Below are positions 36,983 through 45,026 of a stretch of 64,000 nt of DNA, in pieces (the stretch's first letter is position 1; the number at the start of each line of letters is the position of its first letter). The stretch covers positions 1,984,001-2,048,000 of the forward strand of contig NZ_CP036289.1 in the NCBI RefSeq assembly GCF_007748115.1, given 5' to 3'. Below the pieces are notes generated by a model that was given only the letters and a program-made list of their open reading frames with translations, searched no databases and was not told where the DNA came from. The translations under genes and the position numbers were made by a program. This DNA is from Bremerella volcania. GTDB lineage: Bacteria > Planctomycetota > Planctomycetia > Pirellulales > Pirellulaceae.

Positions 36983-37167
36983 AAAATTCCTGTCCCCTCT
37001 CCACCGTCCTTCGGGGAGAGGGTTGGGGTGAGGGGGCATCACCGTCCGATGATAGCGCATTCGAGAATCAAGTTCAGGTGCGTACCGAACACTTGACCGG
37101 CGATGCGCTAGACGCCTCGCTCCCGAAACCCTCACTCTCTCTGCGAGGGAGCGGGGACAAGAATTTT
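36983..37167. repeat. Intergenic inverted-repeat element (type A, copy 2)
   Basis: The ends are AAAATTCCTGTCCCC at 36983 and GGGGACAAGAATTTT ending at 37167, complementary except one base. Inside are GAGAGGGTTGGGGTGAGGG and TCTCTGCGAGGGAG palindromic parts, and GTACCGAACACTTGACCGGC in the middle, nearly identical to the copy at 15442-15614. The right end overlaps the TAA stop codon of the YdjM-type gene (37166-37168). Length 185 bp; no ORF. Confidence 0.7.
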
Positions 37168-37903
37168 ATCGCTGAATGATCGGTGGCTGTTCGGTGGCGA
37201 TCTGCTGGGTCGGAATGGCTTCTTGCTGGTGCGGTGGATGGAACTTGTAATGCTCCATCAATAGAGGATCACCAACCGCGGCAACGACTAATACGATGAG
37301 CTTGCCATAGGTCGATACATTCGACCATAGACTCTTGCCATACCAGAACTTGATAGCAGTACCAAACGAACTCTTCAATCGAATGCGAGCTCCCTTCCAT
37401 TCGACCGACCAGATTTCGTCGAGGATCAAGTGGACCATGAAGCCGATGAAGACGGCGGCGCTCTTGAAGATGCGGACGTCGAGATTCTCGCCGGAGACGA
37501 CCAGAAACGCCAATAAGGCGCACGAGACGGCGGCCGGAATGCTGTGCCACATGCCGCGGTGCACCGTGTAACGTTTGAAGATCTCGACCACGCCGAAACG
37601 GATCGTGATATAAACCAAGGCCCCTGCCAGGGCGATCGCTTCGGCCGAGAGCCCCATGTGTTGCCAGCGATCGACCATCAACATCGGGACGACGGCAGCC
37701 AGCACGTTGCTTGTTTCGCGAAGGGGACGACCGGAACCGGAGTCGAGGTCAGGCAGAATGCCGGCCAAGCTGCACAGGCCTGCACCAAGCATGCACGTGA
37801 TGATCCGACTGGGCTCAGGCGTATCGAGTATGAAGTAGCCTGCGACGCCAACGCCAACGCCGACTACCGTGCTGGTCGAGATGTGCGTGTTGAAATCGGC
37901 CAT
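37166..37903 (-). CDS. YdjM-type membrane-bound metal-dependent hydrolase family protein
   Basis: 245 residues from the ATG at 37901-37903. Four or five hydrophobic helices are spread along the chain. The family motifs are an N-terminal HISTS, AGILPDLDSGSGRP, HRGMWHSIPAA and GFMVHLILDEIW, whose His and Asp residues are expected to bind metal. Members such as LexA-regulated YdjM are inner-membrane proteins of poorly known function. The C-terminus (EQPPIIQR) ends with a stop codon contributed by the end of an inverted-repeat element, so the tail may have been altered by that insertion. Confidence 0.8.
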   Translation of the reverse strand: MADFNTHISTSTVVGVGVGVAGYFILDTPEPSRIITCMLGAGLCSLAGILPDLDSGSGRPLRETSNVLAAVVPMLMVDRWQHMGLSAEAIALAGALVYITIRFGVVEIFKRYTVHRGMWHSIPAAVSCALLAFLVVSGENLDVRIFKSAAVFIGFMVHLILDEIWSVEWKGARIRLKSSFGTAIKFWYGKSLWSNVSTYGKLIVLVVAAVGDPLLMEHYKFHPPHQQEAIPTQQIATEQPPIIQR

Positions 37904-38127
37904 GGATCCCCTGCCTCAAAAAAATTTGGTGCGCCCCCCTGCCAGTGAACTACGCGCGCAGCGGGACGGAAGTTCGGCACTTGTACCGGAAGCGTGGGTT
38001 TGTTTTCCAGAGCATCTTTTTACGTCCGCTAGCAATAGCGGAAACTGACCTTCGGGTTTCCGCGCGTCGTGCGTATACTCGTGCGACTTCTGGGGCGAAG
38101 TTTTTCTTGAGCGATGGATAGCGAACA

Positions 38128-39063
38128 ATGGTTGCATACGATTTCCTCATGCTGGCAATACTCGCAGGCGCGGTCCTGTGGGGTGTGTACAAAGGCATGG
38201 CCTGGCAAGTCGCATCGTTTGTTTCGCTGGTAGCCAGCTACTTCGTCTCGATGCAACTTCGCGAGCCGGTCGCCAACGCGCTCGGTCTTCAACCACCTTG
38301 GGGAACGACCGCCGCGATGCTGGGTCTGTACATGGCGACGTCGCTGATCGTGTGGGTCGTCTTCTCGATGATCAACAAGACGCTGAAGAACTTTGAACTC
38401 AAGGATTGGGACCGCCAGGTCGGTGCCGGGCTGGGCCTGGTCAAAGGCGTGCTGCTGTGCATCATCGTGACGATGTTCGCCGTGGCGCTGACCAAGGATG
38501 ACAGCCGCCAGCAGATCGTGCAGTCGAAGTCGGGTTTCTACATCACCAAGGTGATCCACAATCTGCACGGCGTGATGCCGGCGGAAGTGAACCAGGTCGT
38601 GGGGCCATTCATCGAACGCTACAACCAGCGGATCAACGGACAGAATCCAGATTGGTTCGCCGAGACCGGAAGCGGCACGGGATTGGGCTCCGGCGGTGGT
38701 GATGGCGTGACGATCGACCCAGCCAATTTCAACCTCCAGACCGAGTTCCAGAACTTCCAGAATAACGTGCAGAACCAGATCCAAAATAAGATCCAGAACG
38801 AGGTTCAAAACCAGGCAGGGCAGTTCCAGAATTTCGTGAATCAGACGATTGAAAATCCACAGAACGCTCAGTCGAATTGGCAGCAGTATTCCGGCCAGTA
38901 TCAGCCGCCTCAGCAGCCAAGTTATTACCCACCGCAAATGAACATTCCGTCGCCGCAGCAGCAGGGAGGCAGCTACATTCCGCAGTACTCGCAGCCGCCT
39001 CAGCAGACGCCGTATCCGATGCAGAACGGCCAGCCATACTACCCGGCGCAGCCACGGTATTAA
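38128..39063 (+). CDS. CvpA-like membrane protein with Gln/Asn/Pro-rich tail
   Basis: 311 residues. The first ~170 residues carry four membrane helices with MLAILAGAVLWGVYKGMAWQ and GAGLGLVKGVLLCIIVTMFA, typical of the CvpA family. The C-terminal ~140 residues are low complexity: first Asn/Gln/Phe-rich with a repeated QN.FQN/VQNQIQNK pattern, then Pro/Tyr/Gln-rich. CvpA of Escherichia coli is needed for colicin V production and for envelope integrity. The tail is an unusual addition and probably faces the cytoplasm or binds a partner. Confidence 0.8.
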   Translation: MVAYDFLMLAILAGAVLWGVYKGMAWQVASFVSLVASYFVSMQLREPVANALGLQPPWGTTAAMLGLYMATSLIVWVVFSMINKTLKNFELKDWDRQVGAGLGLVKGVLLCIIVTMFAVALTKDDSRQQIVQSKSGFYITKVIHNLHGVMPAEVNQVVGPFIERYNQRINGQNPDWFAETGSGTGLGSGGGDGVTIDPANFNLQTEFQNFQNNVQNQIQNKIQNEVQNQAGQFQNFVNQTIENPQNAQSNWQQYSGQYQPPQQPSYYPPQMNIPSPQQQGGSYIPQYSQPPQQTPYPMQNGQPYYPAQPRY

Positions 39064-39354
39064 GTGGCCAACTGCCAACGTCAGGGAAGAAGTGGTCGGA
39101 AACCGGGATATGCTCAAAACCCGGCAAAAACAGGGCTCGAACCGCACATAACAAACATTATCGGACGTTGCAGTGGGGGTTCTCTGGAGACTGGGTTATT
39201 CGGCTCATTCGCCTGTTTGGGCCCTACTCTCTCATGAACTTCATTGCCAATCTTCTGAAGATCGTCCTTCAGGATCGCTTCTCATCGCATCGAAGCTCGA
39301 CGGTCGACTCCCAGGTCCAAAGGCCACCAGAACGCCTCTCGGAGCGAGCCTGAT

Positions 39355-39511
39355 TTCGAAACGAAAAAGCCGCCGCGAGATTGCCTGGCGACGGCCTTTT
39401 GGAGTGATGAATTTCATTGCCGAAGACGGCTTCGATTTAGCTCGCTGGTTCGCTTTCGGTGGTCTCCAGTTCGCGCTCCAGGAACATGCCCATCTGGCGG
39501 AATTTGTCGTA
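39355..39511. repeat. Direct repeat, displaced copy of the accA 3' end
   Basis: 157 bp with 7 mismatches and no gaps to 40809-40965. It contains the last ~24 codons of accA (minus strand), its stop codon, the spacer and the terminator hairpin (39369-39395, one mismatch in the stem). A run of about 69 identical bases covers the terminator and stop codon. The three differences inside the coding part are all synonymous. It looks like one of two attachment-type repeats flanking the inserted gene at 39531-40640. Confidence 0.85.
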
Positions 39512-39530
39512 TTCGAAATTCATGTGCCAG

Positions 39531-40640
39531 TCATTCCGTCTTCTTCCCGACAGGCTCGTACGCAAACTGCGTCAGTGAAACAGAGAGACGATTCCAGCAT
39601 TCATTGATGCGTCGAATGTGTCCCTGTGACTCTTCACTTAGAGCGGATTCATATCCACCTTCTTGTGGAGCCGCCCCAATTTCAGTGAAAGAAAGTTCGA
39701 TCGCGTGTAAGACTCCCTGCATGACGATATTGACCCGTTCAGCTTGCTTTCGATCGAGTTGGCCACGAATCTGTGCTCTTGCGTATTCCATTGCCAAGAA
39801 TCTTCGTAAAGGAAGAGGTGGATACAGTGATTCGTTAAGTTCCTCGTGGGTAAATCGCTTGTCCCCAAATAAACGAAACAAAACATTCACCGCAAACAAT
39901 GTATCGTACTGAAGCATCTCCTCTGTTGCTTTGAGTCCCGAAGGGTGAACTCTAATAGACTGTTCTTGTTCAGAGGTCAGCCGCATCGAAACGATACGTG
40001 AAAATATTGCCCGACGATCTGCATCCAGTTCAAGTGCCTGTCGTTCCAGTTGTTGTTCTCGATTGCAACGCCAGCCAAGTTCTCTCACAAACGAGCCCCA
40101 AACTTGGTCTAGGTAGTCGACATGGCCACGGGTGATATGCGCAATTTCGTGACCCACAAGAAACATCAGCGCTTGATCCGCGAGAATCTGACCATACGCA
40201 CGGCGAGAGTCATCTTGTGGAAGGACGGGGCGTACACCCATTTGAAATAGATCTTCTGCATCTGTAATCGTCCATTCAATGCTGGGAAGATCATCTCTCT
40301 CGATTGAAGGTCTGCCAATCTGAGGAAATGTCCTCGGATTAGCCATTATCCTGCTTACTACAAGGTGAAGCATCGCAACGGCGCCTGTCGTAACTGCAAT
40401 AAAATAGTTGCCTTCATGCTTAAACGCGGCGGCATTGATTTCTCCATCTAGGACGAAATCAAAATGGATGTTCGGCAGCGACGGCAAAAAAGTTTTGGCA
40501 CTATCAATCAAGTCCACAGCGAGTTCACGCGTATGCTGAAAGACGGAGTAAGAAGGAGCTTGAGGAATTGCTTCTATATCGAAAAGCTCGCCCAACCTTC
40601 TATGCCGACATGCTTGATCAAAAGTTTCACGCATTCCCAT
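39531..40640 (-). CDS. HExxH zinc metalloprotease-like protein inserted behind accA
   Basis: 369 residues from the ATG at 40638-40640, with GGAG six bases upstream. The centre has FLVGHEIAHITRGHVDYL with HEIAH at residues 164-168 and, 36 residues later, LELDADRRA with ELDAD at 204-208. This is the HExxH plus ExxxD arrangement of M48-like gluzincins; there are no obvious membrane helices. The closest idea is a soluble M48-like or Lit-like peptidase, the latter being a phage-exclusion protease, but that is only a guess. The gene is richer in A/T than neighbours and lies alone between two copies of the accA 3' end. A TTGACA is on its strand at 40695-40700. Confidence 0.7.
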   Translation of the reverse strand: MGMRETFDQACRHRRLGELFDIEAIPQAPSYSVFQHTRELAVDLIDSAKTFLPSLPNIHFDFVLDGEINAAAFKHEGNYFIAVTTGAVAMLHLVVSRIMANPRTFPQIGRPSIERDDLPSIEWTITDAEDLFQMGVRPVLPQDDSRRAYGQILADQALMFLVGHEIAHITRGHVDYLDQVWGSFVRELGWRCNREQQLERQALELDADRRAIFSRIVSMRLTSEQEQSIRVHPSGLKATEEMLQYDTLFAVNVLFRLFGDKRFTHEELNESLYPPLPLRRFLAMEYARAQIRGQLDRKQAERVNIVMQGVLHAIELSFTEIGAAPQEGGYESALSEESQGHIRRINECWNRLSVSLTQFAYEPVGKKTE

Positions 40641-40808
40641 GTTTGCTCCATCTTCGGAAAAAGCTCACGCAAAAAATCCGATACTTCCAATTTATGTCAA
40701 TGCTAACGCATCGCAGGGCGAATCACTATTGCCTAGTCGAGTTGGTGATAAAGGTTCTATCGCGGCGCATATTCAGTTGGTGCTAGAGCAAACGACTGGA
40801 TATTTATG

Positions 40809-40965
40809 TTCGAAAGAAGAAAGCCGTCGCGAGATTGCCTGGCGACGGCCTTTTGGAGTGATGAATTTCATTGCCGAAGACGGCTTCGATTTAGCTTGCT
40901 GGTTCGCTTTCGGTGGTCTCCAATTCACGCTCCAGGAACATGCCCATCTGGCGGAATTTGTCGTA
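40809..40965. repeat. Direct repeat, resident copy of the accA 3' end
   Basis: The partner of 39355-39511. It spans the genuine accA 3' coding end, the TAA at 40891-40893 and the terminator. The distance between the starts of the two copies is 1454 bp. Neither copy has a terminal inverted repeat, so this is not a transposon end. Confidence 0.85.
40812..40854 (-). terminator. Rho-independent terminator of accA
   Basis: GCCGTCGC (40823-40830) pairs perfectly with GCGACGGC (40842-40849). On the minus strand the hairpin is followed by TTTCTTCTTTC. The duplicate at 39369-39395 would serve the inserted protease-like gene. Confidence 0.85.
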
Positions 40966-41883
40966 GCGGCCTTCGACCAGTTCGTCGGTCGGTTTGGCGA
41001 TCAGTTCGTTGACCGTTTTGACCAGGTACATCTTCAGGCGGGCTGCCATCTGGTGATGGTCTCGGTGGGCTCCTCCGAGTGGCTCTTCGATCACGTCGTC
41101 GACGATCCCGAACTTGGGCAAGTACTTCGAGGTGAACTTCAGGGCCTCGGCGGCCTTGGCTTTGAACTCGTGGCTCTTCCACAGAATGCCGGCGCACCCT
41201 TCCGGGCTGATCACCGAGTAGTAAGCATGCTGCAGCATGGCCGTGCGGTCGGCGACGCCGATGCCCAGCGCGCCGCCGGAACCACCTTCGCCGATGACGA
41301 CCGAGATGATCGGCGTCTTCAATCGGCTCATGGCGAACATCGCGTCGGCGATGGCCATGGCCTGGCCGCGTTCCTCGGCGCCGATGCCTGGGTACGCGCC
41401 TGGGGTGTCGATGAACGCGATGACCGGCAGGTTGTACTTCTCGGCCAGTTCCATCTTTTCGATCGCCTTGCGGTAGCCTTCGGGGTTGGCACAACCGAAG
41501 TAGCACTCGCTGCGTTCCTTCAGGTCGCGTCCCTTGAAGTGACCGATGAACATGACCTTGTGCTTGTCGAGTTTGGCAAAGCCGGTTCTTAGTGCGCGAT
41601 CGTCACCGAACTTGCGGTCGCCGTGCAGCTCGACGAACTCGTCGAAGACCAGGTTCAAGTAGTCGGCCGACTGGGGTCGCTTTTGATGGCGCGCGACTTC
41701 CACCGTTTGCCACGGCGAGAGTTCGCTATAGATTTCACGCATCGTGTCGGTGAGCTGCTTGCGGACGCTGCGAATCTCGTCGTGATGTTCTGGCGAGTCG
41801 TTTTTCTCGGCCTCCAACTTTTTCAGTTTGTTCTCGAGGGTTTCAATCGGCTGTTCGAAGTCGAGATAGATCGAGGTGCTCAT
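40891..41883 (-). CDS. accA: Acetyl-CoA carboxylase carboxyltransferase subunit alpha
   Basis: 330 residues from the ATG at 41881-41883 (MSTSIYLDFEQPIETLENKL is the usual start); the family is about 320. It contains the carboxyltransferase motifs DRKFGDDRALRTGFAKLD, FIDTPGAYPGIGAEERGQ and VIGEGGSGGALGIGVADR. AccA joins AccD to transfer CO2 from carboxybiotin to acetyl-CoA, the first committed step of fatty acid synthesis in the cytoplasm; accD is not in this window. It is last in the minus-strand run asd-truA-glycosyltransferase-kinase-accA, 50 bases behind the kinase gene. Its 3' end is duplicated at 39355. Confidence 0.96.
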   Translation of the reverse strand: MSTSIYLDFEQPIETLENKLKKLEAEKNDSPEHHDEIRSVRKQLTDTMREIYSELSPWQTVEVARHQKRPQSADYLNLVFDEFVELHGDRKFGDDRALRTGFAKLDKHKVMFIGHFKGRDLKERSECYFGCANPEGYRKAIEKMELAEKYNLPVIAFIDTPGAYPGIGAEERGQAMAIADAMFAMSRLKTPIISVVIGEGGSGGALGIGVADRTAMLQHAYYSVISPEGCAGILWKSHEFKAKAAEALKFTSKYLPKFGIVDDVIEEPLGGAHRDHHQMAARLKMYLVKTVNELIAKPTDELVEGRYDKFRQMGMFLERELETTESEPAS

Positions 41884-41933
41884 GAAAGCTTTCGGTGCTC
41901 CAGGCAATCAGTGGGATAGGACGCTACGCGAAG

Positions 41934-42869
41934 TTACGATTCGCCTGACGTCGAAGTGGATTCATCACCGCTGGCCGTCGCGGCTTTTTCTCGTTCGACG
42001 AGTGCCGCCGGTTTGCGGGGTGGAATATTGTAAATCTTGGTATTCTTCAGCAGACGCACGACGTCGTTCATCGTGTCGGGACGCTGCTTGGGATCTTTCG
42101 CCATCATCCGTTCCACGAGCGAGGAAAACTCAGGCGTGACGTTGTCGTGAGCGGCTTGCAGCGTCGGGATCGCGCCTCGCAAATGTTTATCGAGCAAGTG
42201 ATCGGGACTGGTTGCCGTGAATGGCAGCTTGCCGCTGATCAATTCAAATACGGTACAGCCAAAACTATAGATATCAGCGCGATCATCTAATGCCGCGCCG
42301 CGTATCTGTTCGGGGGACATATAACTACGGGTGCCTTGGACGTTGCCTTTGACTTTCGAGCCGCCGAAGAGCTTGCCCAGGCCGCTCTTCTTTTTCTGGG
42401 CGATCGAGAAGTCGATCAGCTTGAGGTTGCCTTCGGTATCGAGTAGGAAGTTGTCAGGCTTCACGTCGCAGTGAACCCAGCCTTGCTCGTGCATGTAGCC
42501 CAGGCTCTTGGCACCCTCTTCAATGATCTTGGGCGTCCAATAAGCGAGTTCCTCGACCCCGTCGCGAATGGCCATCTTCATGTTTCGCGAAAAGGCGAAT
42601 TCCAGAACGAGATAGGCGACGCCGCGGAAGCTATCGAACTCGTAGACGTGAATGACGTATGGATGATCGAACTTGCTGGCGACGGTGAACTCGTGCTTCA
42701 GCGAGTTGATTTCTTCTTTGTCGCGAATGTAGTTCTCGCGAAGCGTTTTGATGACGACCTTACGGCTGTCCAGGTCGTGAATGGCTTCCCATACCTGACA
42801 CGTCTTGCTCGCGCGCAGCATACGTATCAAGCGGTACGGACCGATATAGTTTCTTCCTGCGGTAGACAC
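41934..42869 (-). CDS. Serine/threonine protein kinase with atypical motifs
   Basis: 311 residues from a GTG at 42867-42869 with a weak ribosome site. The kinase domain covers almost the whole chain. The Val-Val-Ile-Lys lysine is K41, the catalytic loop is HCDVKPDN at 133-140 (Asp135, in place of the usual HRD) and the metal-binding motif is DFS at 153-155 instead of DFG. The Gly-rich loop (RMLRASKTCQVW) has lost its glycines. GTRSYMSPEQIRG and DIYSFGCTVFELISG are normal. No transmembrane or PASTA region, so cytosolic. Key Lys and Asp residues remain, so activity is possible but uncertain. Confidence 0.9.
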   Translation of the reverse strand: MSTAGRNYIGPYRLIRMLRASKTCQVWEAIHDLDSRKVVIKTLRENYIRDKEEINSLKHEFTVASKFDHPYVIHVYEFDSFRGVAYLVLEFAFSRNMKMAIRDGVEELAYWTPKIIEEGAKSLGYMHEQGWVHCDVKPDNFLLDTEGNLKLIDFSIAQKKKSGLGKLFGGSKVKGNVQGTRSYMSPEQIRGAALDDRADIYSFGCTVFELISGKLPFTATSPDHLLDKHLRGAIPTLQAAHDNVTPEFSSLVERMMAKDPKQRPDTMNDVVRLLKNTKIYNIPPRKPAALVEREKAATASGDESTSTSGES

Positions 42870-43016
42870 CGATGAGATTATCCGTGAGGAGGATTTGCCC
42901 CTATTTGTTCCCTGAACCTATCGGATCGATAGGCCTCTTAATCTTACCCTAATCATTGCGGTTTCAAAAGAGTGAACTACCGTCACATCTACCGTAACCA
43001 CAATAGACTTCCCAGG

Positions 43017-44192
43017 TTAGACCACTTCGTGGCCATTTCGGCGAAGCACATCCTGGTAGATTTCGCGCAGGCGACGGGTCATTACCTGATGCGGAAAGAC
43101 CTGGCTGCACCGCCGTCGCCCCTCTTCTCCCAGCTTCTCGCGGAGGGTTGGGTCTTCGCACAGCTGGATCAGGGCCGACGTCAGCTCGGCCGTGTCGCCA
43201 GGTGGAAGTAGGAAACCGGTCTCCATGGTGGACACGACCTCGCGTGCCCCGTCGATATCGAAACTGACCGCCGGCTTGCCGCTTAGAAGTGCCTGAGGAA
43301 GTGCCCGGGCCAGCCCTTCGCGGAGACTCGTATGCACGAGAACGTCCATGGCCGAGATGTACTTCGGAATCTCTTTCGGGGGCACCAGTCCGACCAGGAT
43401 GAAGTGATCGGTCAGCCCTGACTCGGCGATCATCCCCTCGAACTTCTCACGCAGGATGCCATCTCCCACGAACAGGAACTTGGCCTGGGGGCACTTGGCG
43501 ACGACATCCCTGGCCGACTCGATCACATACTCGTGCCCCTTCAGGTGAAACAGCCGAGCAATCTTGCCGATCACCACGTCGTCGCGCTGAATGCCAAGTT
43601 GCTGGCGCGTTTCGTTGCGCAGCGTGCTGCTATCGAGAAACGGTTCGACTTCCATGCCGCTGTAGACGGTGATGAACTTTTCGCGCGGGGCGACCTTGGC
43701 TGCGACCAACAGGTCGGTCATCGCATCGGCCACGCTGACCAGTTGGTGGCACTGGCTGGCCGCGTAACGTTCGCAGGCAATGAAGAACTTCCGCGCGAGG
43801 GTTGATTGATACGGATGAAACGGCGCGCCGTGAACGGTGTGAATGACTGCCGGTACCTTGAGCGCGGTGGCTGCCCTTCTCCCCAGCATGCCCCCCTTCG
43901 CGCTGTGCGTGTGCACGACGTCTGGCTGAAACTCTTTGATCGCGGCTTTGACTTCCTGGTAGCCTCGGTAATCGGTGACCGGATGAATGTTCCGCACCAG
44001 GTTGGGCAGCGTTTGCACCGGCACCCCTTGCGCGTGCGCTTGCTCGAGCAGGTTTCCTTCGGGCCCTTCGCTGGGGCCGGTGATCAGCAGAACGTCGTCG
44101 CCGAACTGTTGAACGAGATCTAGGCAGTTGTAAAGCGTGTTCTCTTGCGCGCCGCCGATGATCATTCGGGTAATCACATGAGCAACACGCAT
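43017..44192 (-). CDS. Family 4 glycosyltransferase
   Basis: 391 residues. The N-terminal GT-B half begins RVAHVITRMIIGGAQENT, a Gly-rich acceptor loop, and has HTHSAKGGMLGRRAA. The C-terminal half carries IGKIARLFHLKGHEYVIESA, VGDGILREKFEG and the GT4 end motif SLREGLARALPQALLSGKP with two glutamates' worth of the EX7E-type region partly kept. Such enzymes transfer sugars from nucleotide donors in glycan or lipopolysaccharide assembly at the cytosolic membrane face. Twenty-four bases after truA; no other glycan gene is adjacent, so the sugar is unknown. Confidence 0.88.
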   Translation of the reverse strand: MRVAHVITRMIIGGAQENTLYNCLDLVQQFGDDVLLITGPSEGPEGNLLEQAHAQGVPVQTLPNLVRNIHPVTDYRGYQEVKAAIKEFQPDVVHTHSAKGGMLGRRAATALKVPAVIHTVHGAPFHPYQSTLARKFFIACERYAASQCHQLVSVADAMTDLLVAAKVAPREKFITVYSGMEVEPFLDSSTLRNETRQQLGIQRDDVVIGKIARLFHLKGHEYVIESARDVVAKCPQAKFLFVGDGILREKFEGMIAESGLTDHFILVGLVPPKEIPKYISAMDVLVHTSLREGLARALPQALLSGKPAVSFDIDGAREVVSTMETGFLLPPGDTAELTSALIQLCEDPTLREKLGEEGRRRCSQVFPHQVMTRRLREIYQDVLRRNGHEVV

Positions 44193-44216
44193 CAGATCGT
44201 TGGCCTTGGAAAGAGT

Positions 44217-45011
44217 TCAATCGAACTTGGGATAATGGACTTCAAGCAAGTATAGTCCATGCGCCGGGGCCGTCATGCCGGCCTGAACGCGATCGCATGA
44301 CGCAATGATGTCGGCCATCGAATCGGCGGTGCGCTTCCCCTGCCCTATGTCGACCAAGGTGCCGGCAATGATGCGGACCATGTTGTACAAGAAGCCTGTC
44401 GCTTCGACCTCGATGAAGATCTTCATGCGCTCATCCGCATCGTGAACCGCGACGGTGGCATCGAGCATCGTGCGTACCGTCGACTGACGCGGCGAGCCGG
44501 TCGCTTGGAAGGCGGCGAAGTCGTGCTCGCCGATCAGCGCCTTCGCGGCCACTTGCATCGCTTCGACGTCGAGAACGCGTTTCACGAACCAGGCATGCCG
44601 GAGCGAAAACGGATCGTTGATCCGGCCTGGCTGAAGGACGTACCGATAACGCTTGGAGATTGCATCGTTGATCGGTCGAAACGTGGTCGGCACATCGCAT
44701 GCGTGCCGCACGACGATGTCGTGGGGGAGTGTCGCGTTGAGCGCCTTGCGAAACGCGTCCGCCGGGATCTTCGACCGGGTACGGAAGCTGGCGACTTGTC
44801 CCCACGCGTGAACGCCGGCATCGGTTCGTCCACTGCCCGAGATGTGGACTTCTTCCTGGGTGATGCTGTTGATGGCGGCTTCGAGCGCCGCTTGAATCGT
44901 GGGGCCAGTCGGCTGACGCTGCCAGCCTTGATAGTTGGTGCCGTCGTAGGCAACCGTCAGCTTGATGCAGCGGCCCGGAGTTCGGGCCGCCGCGTGCTCG
45001 GTAGATTCCAT
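44217..45011 (-). CDS. truA: tRNA pseudouridine(38-40) synthase
   Basis: 264 residues from the ATG at 45009-45011. The motif SGSGRTDAGVHAWGQ contains the catalytic aspartate D64. AYDGTNYQGWQRQP near the start and FLYNMVRIIAGTLVDIGQGK in the second half are also family signatures. TruA turns uridines 38-40 of the tRNA anticodon arm into pseudouridine. It follows asd by 15 bases, so both are probably co-transcribed. Confidence 0.96.
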   Translation of the reverse strand: MESTEHAAARTPGRCIKLTVAYDGTNYQGWQRQPTGPTIQAALEAAINSITQEEVHISGSGRTDAGVHAWGQVASFRTRSKIPADAFRKALNATLPHDIVVRHACDVPTTFRPINDAISKRYRYVLQPGRINDPFSLRHAWFVKRVLDVEAMQVAAKALIGEHDFAAFQATGSPRQSTVRTMLDATVAVHDADERMKIFIEVEATGFLYNMVRIIAGTLVDIGQGKRTADSMADIIASCDRVQAGMTAPAHGLYLLEVHYPKFD

Positions 45012-45026
45012 GGCACCCGCCTGGCT

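Noticed and set aside
39173-39607. Forward ORF spanning the displaced accA repeat
   Set aside because: It reads antisense through the repeat and into the protease-like gene's end; codon usage is not coding-like and no homology is recognisable.
39355-40965. Insertion sequence at the accA repeat
   Set aside because: There are no terminal inverted repeats and no transposase, and the repeats are far longer than a target-site duplication, so an IS does not explain it.
40639-41592. 317-codon forward ORF across the accA region
   Set aside because: Most of it is antisense to accA. Its first ~55 codons lie in the inserted segment upstream of the protease-like gene but show no family or ribosome site.
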